Below, in pieces: positions 1 to 5,228 of a DNA stretch of 5,228 bases. The position numbers were made by a program, and so were the translations under genes. Under the pieces are notes generated by a model. It searched no databases, had not been told where the DNA came from, and worked only from the letters and a program-made list of their open reading frames with translations. The stretch's first letter is position 1, and each line of letters opens with the position of its first letter. Source of the stretch: Acidimicrobiales bacterium (GTDB lineage: Bacteria; Actinomycetota; Acidimicrobiia; Acidimicrobiales; CADCSY01); assembly GCA_030447125.1 (NCBI GenBank), contig JAUJLZ010000080.1, positions 1 to 5,228 of the forward strand, read 5' to 3'.

Positions 1-188
1 TGACCATCACCTACCTGGTCGACCGCTACTACAACCCGGCCGACGAGCTGGGCGTGGCCTGGGACGACCCTGCCGTGGAGGCCGACTGGGGGCTGGTCGA
101 CCCCATCCTGTCGTCCCGCGACCAGGCCAACCCTCGGCGCGACGAGCTGCCCGACGACCGACGACCCCACGCCCGTCTCCGCTCGTGA
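1..188 (+). CDS. rmlC: dTDP-4-dehydrorhamnose 3,5-epimerase, C-terminal part (5' end outside window)
   Basis: This is the last 61 codons of RmlC, the cytosolic cupin-fold enzyme that epimerises C3 and C5 of dTDP-4-dehydro-6-deoxy-glucose, the third step of dTDP-L-rhamnose synthesis. The reading frame enters at base 3 and stops at TGA 186-188. The visible part begins with TITYLVDRYYNPADELG, continues with VAWDDP and then DWGLVDPILSSRDQANP; these match, from memory of the family, the conserved end of RmlC (YYNP, a W-x-DP stretch, and a DP-I-LS-RD tail). About 17 further polar, Arg/Asp-rich residues follow the point where many RmlC proteins end, so the tail is slightly extended. The catalytic His and Tyr residues lie upstream and cannot be checked. 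The stop overlaps the rmlB start by 4 bases (GTGA), which suggests one transcript and translational coupling. The identification is strong for a fragment; a closely related sugar 3,5-epimerase with another product cannot be excluded. Confidence 0.9.
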   Translation, partial: TITYLVDRYYNPADELGVAWDDPAVEADWGLVDPILSSRDQANPRRDELPDDRRPHARLRS

Positions 189-1144
189 GGCTGTTCATCA
201 CCGGGGGGGCCGGGTTCATCGGGTCCAACTACGTGCGCCGCGTCCTGGAGCACACCGACGACCACGTCACCGTCTTCGACGCCCTCACCTACGCCGGCAA
301 CCCGGCCAACCTGGCCGGTCTCGACGACGATCCCCGCTACCGCTTCGTCAAGGGCGACGTCTGCGACCGCCCGGCGGTGACCGAGGCCATGGCCGGCCAC
401 GATGCCGTGGTGCACCTCGCCGCCGAGAGCCACGTCGACCGCTCCATCGCCAGCCCCGACGAGTTCATGCGCACCAACTGCGGGGGCACCAACGTCGTGT
501 GCGACGTGGCCCGTCACCTCGAGGTCTCCCGTGTGTTGCACGTCTCCACCGACGAGGTCTACGGCTCCATCGTCAAGGGGTCCTTCACCGAGTCCGACCC
601 CCTCGCCCCCCGCTCGCCCTACTCGGCGTCCAAGGCCGGCTCCGATCTCATCGCCCTGTCCTACGCCCACACCTACGGGCTGCCCGTGGTCATCACCCGC
701 TCGTCCAACAACGTCGGCCCCTACCAGTTCCCCGAGAAGGTGGTCCCGCTGTTCGTGACCAACCTGCTCGACGGGAGAGGGGTCCCCCTCTACGGCGACG
801 GGGGCAACATCCGTGACTGGTGCCACGTGGCCGACAACTGCGCCGCCATCGACGTGGTGTTGCGCGCCGGCGAGGTGGGCCAGATCTACAACATCGGAGC
901 GGGACACGAGATCACCAACCTCGACCTGACGATGCGCCTGCTGGCCCTGTGCGGGCGGGACCGCTCCTTCATCGAGGCGGTGACCGACCGCCCGGGCCAC
1001 GACCGGCGCTACTCCATCGACAGCGCCAAGGTGCGGGCGCTGGGTTGGGCGCCCCGCCAGGGGCTGGACGACACCCTGGCCGCCACCGTGGCCTGGTATC
1101 GGGACAACCGCTGGTGGTGGGAGCCGCTGAAGCGGGACCCATGA
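185..1144 (+). CDS. rmlB: dTDP-glucose 4,6-dehydratase
   Basis: This 319-residue protein is an extended short-chain dehydrogenase/reductase, close to the usual RmlB length of about 320-360. It converts dTDP-glucose to dTDP-4-dehydro-6-deoxy-glucose with bound NAD+ in the cytosol, the second step of dTDP-L-rhamnose synthesis. The NAD-binding loop GGAGFIG is at residues 7-13 and LTYAGN at 34-39. The dehydratase signature HVSTDEVYG (119-127) holds the catalytic Thr122-Asp123-Glu124 triad, and YSASK (146-150) gives catalytic Tyr146 and Lys150. SNNVGPYQFPEK (174-185) and DRPGHDRRYSID (268-279) are substrate-binding signatures; Val177 replaces the aromatic residue I expect in SNN-Y/F-GPYQ, a mild oddity. 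The start is GTG at 185, where the Rossmann strand begins at once (MRLFITGG). No Shine-Dalgarno is evident, and the start overlaps the rmlC stop, so coupling probably drives initiation. The last codons, LKRDP, and the stop lie in a 14-base tandem repeat that runs on towards rmlD. Confidence 0.97.
   Translation: MRLFITGGAGFIGSNYVRRVLEHTDDHVTVFDALTYAGNPANLAGLDDDPRYRFVKGDVCDRPAVTEAMAGHDAVVHLAAESHVDRSIASPDEFMRTNCGGTNVVCDVARHLEVSRVLHVSTDEVYGSIVKGSFTESDPLAPRSPYSASKAGSDLIALSYAHTYGLPVVITRSSNNVGPYQFPEKVVPLFVTNLLDGRGVPLYGDGGNIRDWCHVADNCAAIDVVLRAGEVGQIYNIGAGHEITNLDLTMRLLALCGRDRSFIEAVTDRPGHDRRYSIDSAKVRALGWAPRQGLDDTLAATVAWYRDNRWWWEPLKRDP
203..223 (+). other. Potential G-quadruplex motif inside the rmlB start region
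   Basis: A run of seven G (203-209) is followed by GGG at 212-214 and GGG at 221-223. This satisfies the simple pattern of four G-triplets with loops of 1, 2 and 6 bases on the coding (mRNA) strand, 18 bases after the GTG codon begins. It encodes the glycine-rich NAD-binding loop, so codon choice in a GC-rich genome may explain it fully. A structure at this position could slow initiation of rmlB. Formation is not shown by sequence alone. Confidence 0.3.
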
Positions 1145-1183
1145 AGCGGGACCCATGAAGCGGGACCCATGAAGCGGGACGCT
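1128..1183 (+). repeat. 14-base tandem repeat, about 3.8 copies, at the rmlB-rmlD junction
   Basis: The unit TGAAGCGGGACCCA occurs perfectly at 1128-1141, 1142-1155 and 1156-1169. A fourth copy at 1170-1183 matches for its first 11 bases and ends GCT instead of CCA. The first copy encodes the last residues of RmlB (LKRDP, read as CTG-AAG-CGG-GAC-CCA), and the rmlB stop TGA is the first triplet of copy two. The fourth copy ends directly before the TGATG that joins to rmlD. Near-perfect identity suggests recent slipped-strand duplication of the 3' end of rmlB. Because the unit length is not a multiple of three, each copy shifts the frame, yet each new copy also supplies its own TGA. Confidence 0.95.
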
Positions 1184-1186
1184 TGA
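1141..1186 (+). other. Relay of three overlapping five-codon open frames between rmlB and rmlD
   Basis: The repeat creates three complete mini-frames: ATG at 1141 to TGA at 1158 (MKRDP), ATG at 1155 to TGA at 1172 (MKRDP), and ATG at 1169 to TGA at 1186 (MKRDA). The rmlB stop at 1142-1144 overlaps the first ATG as ATGA. The first and second, and the second and third, overlap in the same way, and the last TGA shares its A with the rmlD ATG (TGATG, 1184-1188). A ribosome finishing rmlB could therefore in principle terminate and restart four times to reach rmlD without leaving the mRNA. There is no good Shine-Dalgarno before these ATGs; GCGGG in each unit is a poor match. The geometry is directly visible; translation of the mini-frames is conjecture, and they are not proposed as functional peptides. 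Confidence 0.5.
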
Positions 1187-2058
1187 TGCGCGTGCTGGTC
1201 ACCGGCGCCGGCGGCCAACTGGGTCGTGAGCTGGCCCTGGCCTTCGCCGGCACCGGCCACGAGGTGGTCGCCGTCGACCGTCGCCGCCTCGACGTCGGCG
1301 ACCGCCACGCCGTGCTCCAGGCCGTCGACGCCGTGTCGCCCCACGCCATCGTCAACGCCGCCGCCTGGACCGCGGTCGACGCCTGCGAGGCCGACCCCGA
1401 CCGGGCCTGGCGGGTCAACGCCCTGGGGGTGCGCCACTTGGCCGAGGCCGCTCGGATCGTCGGTGCCCACCTCTGCCACGTGTCCACCGACTACGTCTTC
1501 GACGGCACCAAGGACGGGCCCTACGTGGAGTGGGACCCCACCAACGCGCAGTCGGTCTACGGGCGCTCCAAGCGGGGCGGCGAGGCCGAGCTCGACCCCG
1601 GCGCCACCCTGGTGCGCACGGCGTGGTTGTGCGGGCGCCACGGGCCCAACGTGGTCAAGACGGTGCTGCGCCTGGCCGCCGACCACGACGAGCTGACCTT
1701 CGTCGCCGACCAGCGGGGGTCGCCCACCGTGGCCGCCGACTTGGCTCACGCCATCCTGGGTCTGGTCGTCGCTCGTTTGCCCGGGACCTTCCACGTCACC
1801 AACCAGGGGTCGGCCAGCTGGTACGAGGTCGCCTGCGCCGTCATGGTCTCGGCCGGCCTCGACCCGGCCCGGGTGCGCGCCATCGCCACCGCCGACCTCA
1901 CGTCCCCCCGCCCCGCCCCCCGTCCGGCCAACTCGGTGCTCGACAACGTCGCCCTGCGCCTCAGCGGCCTGCCCCTGCTCCCGCTGTGGGAGGACTCCTT
2001 CCACCGGCTGGTCGGCGAGCTGCGGGAGCAGCGACGGCCTACCGGCCCGAGCGCATGA
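1186..2058 (+). CDS. rmlD: dTDP-4-dehydrorhamnose reductase
   Basis: This 290-residue protein matches the usual RmlD length. It is a cytosolic extended SDR that reduces the C4 keto group of dTDP-4-dehydro-L-rhamnose with NAD(P)H, the last step of dTDP-L-rhamnose synthesis. The cofactor loop GAGGQLG is at residues 7-13, AAAWTAVDACE at 58-68, STDYVFDG at 100-107, and the catalytic YGRSK (Tyr125, Lys129) at 125-129. RTAWLCG (144-150) and DQRGSPT (175-181) are family signatures, with Cys149 where Tyr is common. RPANSVLDN at 246-254 marks the C-terminal substrate domain. I choose ATG 1186 because the protein then begins MRVLVTGAGG, as expected for the family. A TTG one codon upstream (1183) is in frame but lies at the end of the tandem repeat and is less likely. 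There is no strong ribosome-binding site, and the start shares one base with the stop of the last mini-frame, so coupling to rmlB is likely. Confidence 0.96.
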   Translation: MRVLVTGAGGQLGRELALAFAGTGHEVVAVDRRRLDVGDRHAVLQAVDAVSPHAIVNAAAWTAVDACEADPDRAWRVNALGVRHLAEAARIVGAHLCHVSTDYVFDGTKDGPYVEWDPTNAQSVYGRSKRGGEAELDPGATLVRTAWLCGRHGPNVVKTVLRLAADHDELTFVADQRGSPTVAADLAHAILGLVVARLPGTFHVTNQGSASWYEVACAVMVSAGLDPARVRAIATADLTSPRPAPRPANSVLDNVALRLSGLPLLPLWEDSFHRLVGELREQRRPTGPSA

Positions 2059-2204
2059 TCAAGAGGCGAGCACGTCAGGAACGACACTGCTGTCGCCGAC
2101 GTCTGCTGTCGACGTGGCCGGTCGGTAAGCCTTCATGGCGACGTCAGACCTCCCGGGTACCATGCGGCCGACGCTGACGCTCGACGACTCGATGAGGTGG
2201 GGAC
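2059..2204 (+). other. Intergenic region between rmlD and the methyltransferase gene; possible internal promoter
   Basis: At 146 bases this is the only sizeable gap in the window, and it is visibly less GC-extreme than its flanks. I see no strong hairpin followed by a T-run, so no intrinsic terminator. CTGCTGTCG is directly repeated at 2087-2095 and 2103-2111 (16-base period), each followed closely by CGACGT (2097-2102 and 2110-2115). ACGTCAG occurs at 2072-2078 and again at 2141-2147. TACCAT at 2158-2163 fits a loose TANNNT -10 box 41 bases before the downstream start, but no convincing -35 box lies at the right distance. A 40-codon Arg-rich frame starting at ATG 2055, overlapping the rmlD stop as ATGA and ending at 2177, has no recognisable features. 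The region may hold a promoter or regulator site, but the sequence alone does not prove it. Confidence 0.35.
2194..2202 (+). promoter_or_regulatory. Ribosome-binding site of the methyltransferase gene
   Basis: GAGGTGGGG lies 2 bases before the GTG at 2205, with its GAGGTG core 5 bases before it, a workable Shine-Dalgarno distance. An in-frame TGA at 2193-2195 excludes any longer upstream start, so this site and GTG 2205 together fix the gene start. It is the clearest Shine-Dalgarno of the window, consistent with independent initiation after the gap, whereas rmlB and rmlD seem to rely on stop-start overlaps. Confidence 0.75.
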
Positions 2205-3281
2205 GTGAAGGAGCAGCTCCGACGGTCGCTGCGGGCGTTGGCCTCGCCGCTGGCCTCGTACTTCGACGCTCGCTTCCACGAGGTCACCGACCTACGTCGC
2301 CACCTCGACCGTCGCCTCGACAGCCTCGAGGATCGGGTGTCGTGGGTGGAGGACCGGGTCAACGACCGGGCCGGCGACCTGGGCGCCCGGCTGGACCAGC
2401 TCGAGACCCGGGTCACGGTCGACACCCAGACGGCGGCCGAGCTGGCCGCCACCTCCCGCCGCAGTGGGGGATCGGCAGGCCTGCCGACCACGCCCCCCGC
2501 GCCCGTCACGCCCGTGGCCGTCGACCAGGCCATGGCGGCCATGGTCGGCCTCGACCTGGCCGACCTGGGAGCCGGGGCGGCAACCTTCCTCGACTGGGGC
2601 ATGAGCCACAGCGGCCCGAGCGGCCAGGCCGGGGTGTGGTTCAACCCCCCGGTCACGCTGCTGCACGGGGAGGGATCGGTCCGTCACAACGAGGTCAACG
2701 AGCGCATCGTCGAGGTCCCCTACGCCCTGGGGGCGGCGGCGGCCCTGCCGGCCGGGGCCCGGGTCCTCGACGTCGGCGCCACCGAGTCCACCTTCGCCCT
2801 GTCCTTGGCCTCGCTCGGGTTGGAGGTGACGGCCGCCGACCTGCGGCCCTATCCCTTCGAGCACCCCCGGTTGCGCAGCGCCGTGGGGCCCTTGGAGGCG
2901 TGGGGTGGACCCGAGGAGCCCTTCGACGCCGTTTTCTGCATCTCCAGCATCGAGCACTTCGGGCTGGGGGCCTACGGCGAGGAAGCCAGCGACGCCGACC
3001 TCGACCGCCGGGTGATCGAGCGCATCGCCGGGTGGCTGCGGCCCGAAGGTGAGCTGGTGCTGACCGCCCCCTACGGCGCCTGGGAGGTGGGCGACCAACA
3101 GCGGGTGTACGACGCCGAGCACCTCGACGCCCTCCTCGAGGGGTGGCGGACCTTCGACCGGCGGGTGTGCGTGCAGACCGGCCCCGACCGCTGGGAGCGG
3201 GCCGAGGGCGAGCCTCCCCCCGAGACGTGGGCGGGCGGGGCACGCGGGGTGGTGCTGGTGCGGGCCACCCCCATCCGGTGA
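2205..3281 (+). CDS. Coiled-coil protein with class I SAM-dependent methyltransferase domain
   Basis: This 358-residue protein has no signal peptide or clear membrane segment. Residues 24-80 form a predicted coiled coil: hydrophobic residues at 27, 30, 34, 38, 41, 45, 48, 52, (Ala56), 59, 63, 66 and 70 follow 3-4 and 3-4-4 spacing, with Arg/Asp/Glu between. A Pro/Thr-rich linker follows (about 90-106). The catalytic domain spans about 160-355. VLDVGATES (187-195) is SAM motif I, with one Gly fewer than the textbook E/DxGxGxG; ADLRPY (211-216) is the ribose-binding strand end; FDAVFCISSIEHFGLG (240-255) is the motif IV/post-II region; GELVLTAPYG (282-291) follows. The fold assignment is good; the substrate is unknown. 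Its place between dTDP-rhamnose genes and a glycosyltransferase suggests O-methylation of a sugar or the end of a glycan chain in the cytosol. The start is the GTG preceded by GAGGTG; the stop is 13 bases before the glycosyltransferase start. Confidence 0.85.
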   Translation: MKEQLRRSLRALASPLASYFDARFHEVTDLRRHLDRRLDSLEDRVSWVEDRVNDRAGDLGARLDQLETRVTVDTQTAAELAATSRRSGGSAGLPTTPPAPVTPVAVDQAMAAMVGLDLADLGAGAATFLDWGMSHSGPSGQAGVWFNPPVTLLHGEGSVRHNEVNERIVEVPYALGAAAALPAGARVLDVGATESTFALSLASLGLEVTAADLRPYPFEHPRLRSAVGPLEAWGGPEEPFDAVFCISSIEHFGLGAYGEEASDADLDRRVIERIAGWLRPEGELVLTAPYGAWEVGDQQRVYDAEHLDALLEGWRTFDRRVCVQTGPDRWERAEGEPPPETWAGGARGVVLVRATPIR

Positions 3282-3294
3282 CGCCCGTCTCCCG

Positions 3295-5228
3295 GTGAGC
3301 GCCGCCGCCGGCCCGGCCCACCGCCTCGTCCTCGACCTCCAGGCCACCCAGAACCCCGCCCACGCCCACCGGGGGATCGGCCGCTACGTCAAGGAGCACG
3401 CCCGGGGGCTCGTGGCCCGCGGCTGCGTCGACGCCCTGGTGCTCAACCCCCACGTCCCGTTCCCTCGCGAGCTCGACGGCGACCTGTTGTGCTCGCCCCT
3501 ACTGGGTTGGAACACCCTCTCGGGACTGCGGGCCGTGGCCGAGGCCGCCGAGGGGCCGCTGGCCTTCCACCTCATGTCGCCCTTCGAGCTGGGGGCCCAC
3601 GCCGAGGGGGAGCTCCCGGCCCACGTGCTGGCCGACGACCTGCCCGTCGTGGTCTCCCTCTACGACCTGATCCCGCTGGTGGAGCCCGAACGCTACGCCG
3701 GCGACCCCGAGCGGCTCCGGCGCTACCACACCCGCTCGCGGTTCCTCGCCCAGGCCGACCTGGTGCTGGCCATCTCCGAGCACACCGCCACCCAGGCGGT
3801 GGACCACCTCGGGATCGACCCCGCCCGCATGGCGATCATCGGGGCCGGGGTGTCGCCGTTCTTCCACCCCCCGGCCCCGTCCGAGGCACCCGACCTGGTG
3901 CTGGCCCGCAACCTGGCGGCGGTGACCCGGCCCTTCGTCCTGGCCGTGGCCGGGGGCGAACCGCGCAAGAACACCGAGCGCCTGCTCGACGCCTGGGCCG
4001 CGTTGGCCCCCCGGCTGCGGGCCGACCACCAACTGGTGCTGGCCTGCCACGTCGACGACGACACCCGCTCGGCCTGGTCGGCCCACGCCGCATCGGCGGG
4101 CCTGGGTGCCGAGGAGGTGGTGCTCACCGGGTGGGTGTCCGACGAGGTGTTGCGGGCGCTGTACCAACAGGCCCGGTTGTTCGTGCTGGCCTCGCTGGCG
4201 GAGGGCTTCGGCCTCCCCGCCGCCGAGGCCGCGGCCTGTGGTTGCCCCAGCCTCACCTCGTCCACCTCCTCGCTCCCCGAGGTGCTGGCCTGGCCGGCGG
4301 CCACCTTCGACCCCTACGACGTGGCCGCCATGGCCGACGCCCTGGAGCGCGGCCTCACCGACGAGGCCCACCGGGGCGAGCTGGTGACGCGCGGCACTGC
4401 CCGGGCCGCCGAGCTCACCTGGACGGCGGTGGCCGATCGCACGGTGGCCGCCCTGGCCCGCCTCGACGACCAGGCCGGCTCCACTCCGAGGCCGGGCCCC
4501 ACCCCAGCGCGCCCCCGCGCCACGTTGCCCGTGCGTCTCGCCCTGGTGGGACCCCTGCCGCCCACGCCGTCGGGGATCGCCGCCTACAACGCCCGCCTCG
4601 TGCCCCACCTGGCCGAGCGCTGCGAGCTCGACGTGTTCTCGCCCGGCCCCCGACCCAGGGAACCGCTGGCGCCCGGGGTGCGCTGGTTCCCTCCGGCGGC
4701 GCTGAAGCGCAACCTCAACCCCTGGTCCTACGACGCCGTCGTCTACACCGTCGGCAACAGCGACGACCACCACGACCTGTACGACCAGGCCGAGGAGCTG
4801 CCCGGGCTGTTGTGGATGCACGACGTGCGCCTGCCTGGGCTCTACCTCACCTACGCCCGGGAGCGGATGGCCGAGGAGAGCCGCCAGCAGTTCCTCATGG
4901 CCCGCCTGTTGCACCAGTACCGGCGCCGCCTGCCCGAGGGCGTCGACTACGACGTCGCCTCGGCCCGGTCCACGGAGTACGTCGACGCCGGGTTGGGGTT
5001 GAGCAAGGAGCTGGTCGACGCCCACCGCGGCGTGGTGGTCAGCAACGACGTGGCCCGGCGCCTGCTCGCACTCGACCAGCAGCCCGACGCACGCCCCCCA
5101 CGGGTGTGGGTGGTCCCCCATGCCGTGCCCGAGCCGCTGGTCGAGCGAGTGGAGCGAGACGATACCGTCGTGGCGTCCTTCGGCATGGTCGCCCCCGTCA
5201 AGGCGCCGGCCCTGGTCATCCGCGCCTT
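3295..5228 (+). CDS. Tandem-domain GT4-like glycosyltransferase (3' end outside window)
   Basis: The frame is open for 644 codons and leaves the window. Domain one (about residues 10-390) is a complete GT-B glycosyltransferase resembling family GT4. It has the acceptor-side loop RGIGRY (26-31), YDLIPL (123-128), ISEHTA (160-165), GAGVSPFF (183-190), the donor-binding stretch GGEPRKN (220-226, Lys225), the EX7E motif in EGFGLPAAE (Glu303 and Glu311), and SSLPEV (325-330). A Pro/Arg-rich linker (about 393-411) leads to a second N-terminal GT-B half: LVGPLPPTPSGIAAYN (417-432), WMHD (507-510), VVPHAVP (606-612) and FGMVAPVK (629-636), where Lys636 would be its donor-site lysine. The second EX7E lies past the window. 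No membrane helix is seen, so it is probably cytosolic or peripheral. I choose GTG 3295 because the conserved LVLDLQATQNP follows 10 residues later; no clear Shine-Dalgarno precedes it. Rhamnosyl transfer is inferred from the neighbouring rml genes; sugar, linkage and acceptor are unproven. Confidence 0.9.
   Translation, partial: MSAAAGPAHRLVLDLQATQNPAHAHRGIGRYVKEHARGLVARGCVDALVLNPHVPFPRELDGDLLCSPLLGWNTLSGLRAVAEAAEGPLAFHLMSPFELGAHAEGELPAHVLADDLPVVVSLYDLIPLVEPERYAGDPERLRRYHTRSRFLAQADLVLAISEHTATQAVDHLGIDPARMAIIGAGVSPFFHPPAPSEAPDLVLARNLAAVTRPFVLAVAGGEPRKNTERLLDAWAALAPRLRADHQLVLACHVDDDTRSAWSAHAASAGLGAEEVVLTGWVSDEVLRALYQQARLFVLASLAEGFGLPAAEAAACGCPSLTSSTSSLPEVLAWPAATFDPYDVAAMADALERGLTDEAHRGELVTRGTARAAELTWTAVADRTVAALARLDDQAGSTPRPGPTPARPRATLPVRLALVGPLPPTPSGIAAYNARLVPHLAERCELDVFSPGPRPREPLAPGVRWFPPAALKRNLNPWSYDAVVYTVGNSDDHHDLYDQAEELPGLLWMHDVRLPGLYLTYARERMAEESRQQFLMARLLHQYRRRLPEGVDYDVASARSTEYVDAGLGLSKELVDAHRGVVVSNDVARRLLALDQQPDARPPRVWVVPHAVPEPLVERVERDDTVVASFGMVAPVKAPALVIRA

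Noticed and set aside
29..1156. A 375-codon open frame on the - strand, antisense to rmlB
   Set aside because: Its composition is that of a shadow frame (Gly/Val/Asp/His rich) with no family motifs, while rmlB on the + strand is unambiguous.
2152..2161. CCCGGGTACC resembles adjoining SmaI and KpnI sites of cloning-vector polylinkers
   Set aside because: The flanking bases do not continue into polylinker sequence, and overlapping GC-rich palindromes arise easily by chance here.
2055..2177. A 40-codon Arg-rich frame coupled by ATGA to the end of rmlD
   Set aside because: It has no recognisable motif and no family resemblance, and such short frames are common by chance in GC-rich DNA. It is mentioned under the gap but not called a gene.
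2531..2546. Repeated GCCATGG blocks in the methyltransferase gene, looking like a small palindromic repeat
   Set aside because: They encode an Ala-Met-Ala-Ala-Met stretch with ordinary codons and show no wider structure.
2135..3052. A 305-codon + strand frame starting at ATG 2135 and overlapping the methyltransferase gene
   Set aside because: Its product is dominated by Arg, Gly and Pro. The frame at 2205 has SAM-binding motifs, a coiled coil and a good ribosome-binding site.
3499..5121. A 540-codon open frame on the - strand, antisense to the glycosyltransferase
   Set aside because: Its translation is a low-complexity Gly/Val/His/Gln-rich sequence typical of antisense frames in GC-rich coding DNA. 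The + strand frame carries complete GT-B motifs over the same bases.
5141..5159. GAGCGAG occurs twice, two bases apart, near the 3' end of the window
   Set aside because: It is explained by a Val-Glu-Arg-Val-Glu-Arg stretch in frame; two short copies do not support a functional repeat.
1..5228. CRISPR arrays, tRNA or rRNA genes, insertion sequences, attachment sites or an origin
   Set aside because: None is visible. The window is almost wholly accounted for by five coding regions, and the only tandem repeat is the 14-base array at the rmlB-rmlD junction, which has no spacers.

Overview
This is a very GC-rich window with strong G/C bias at third codon positions, GTG as well as ATG starts, and tightly packed genes all on the + strand. 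That points to a high-GC actinobacterium. The style of the proteins would fit a member of the Acidimicrobiia or a relative, but this is an impression from composition and protein wording, not a placement.

The window is part of a surface-glycan (dTDP-L-rhamnose) locus. It opens inside the 3' end of rmlC (dTDP-4-dehydrorhamnose 3,5-epimerase, 1-188). This overlaps by 4 bases the start of rmlB (dTDP-glucose 4,6-dehydratase, 185-1144). A 14-base tandem repeat (1128-1183) then joins rmlB to rmlD (dTDP-4-dehydrorhamnose reductase, 1186-2058). Together the three genes cover all steps from dTDP-glucose to dTDP-L-rhamnose. The first enzyme, RmlA, is not seen and may lie upstream.

After the only sizeable non-coding gap (2059-2204) comes a two-part protein: an N-terminal coiled coil followed by a class I SAM-dependent methyltransferase domain (2205-3281). 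Thirteen bases later starts a large glycosyltransferase (3295 to beyond the window end). It carries one complete GT4-like GT-B domain, a Pro/Arg-rich linker and the start of a second GT4-like domain.

Read together, the first three genes make the activated sugar, the tandem glycosyltransferase probably builds a rhamnose-containing polymer or repeat unit, and the methyltransferase probably modifies or caps the glycan. The sugar-nucleotide roles are well supported. The polymer, acceptor and methylation target are inference.

The most unusual feature is the rmlB-rmlD junction. There the 14-base repeat creates three consecutive five-codon open frames (MKRDP, MKRDP, MKRDA), each linked to its neighbour by an ATGA stop/start overlap, and the last linked to rmlD by TGATG. 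This forms an unbroken stop-start relay from rmlB to rmlD. The second point of interest is the coiled-coil methyltransferase beside a double-domain glycosyltransferase, an arrangement that recalls chain-length-controlling glycan terminators.
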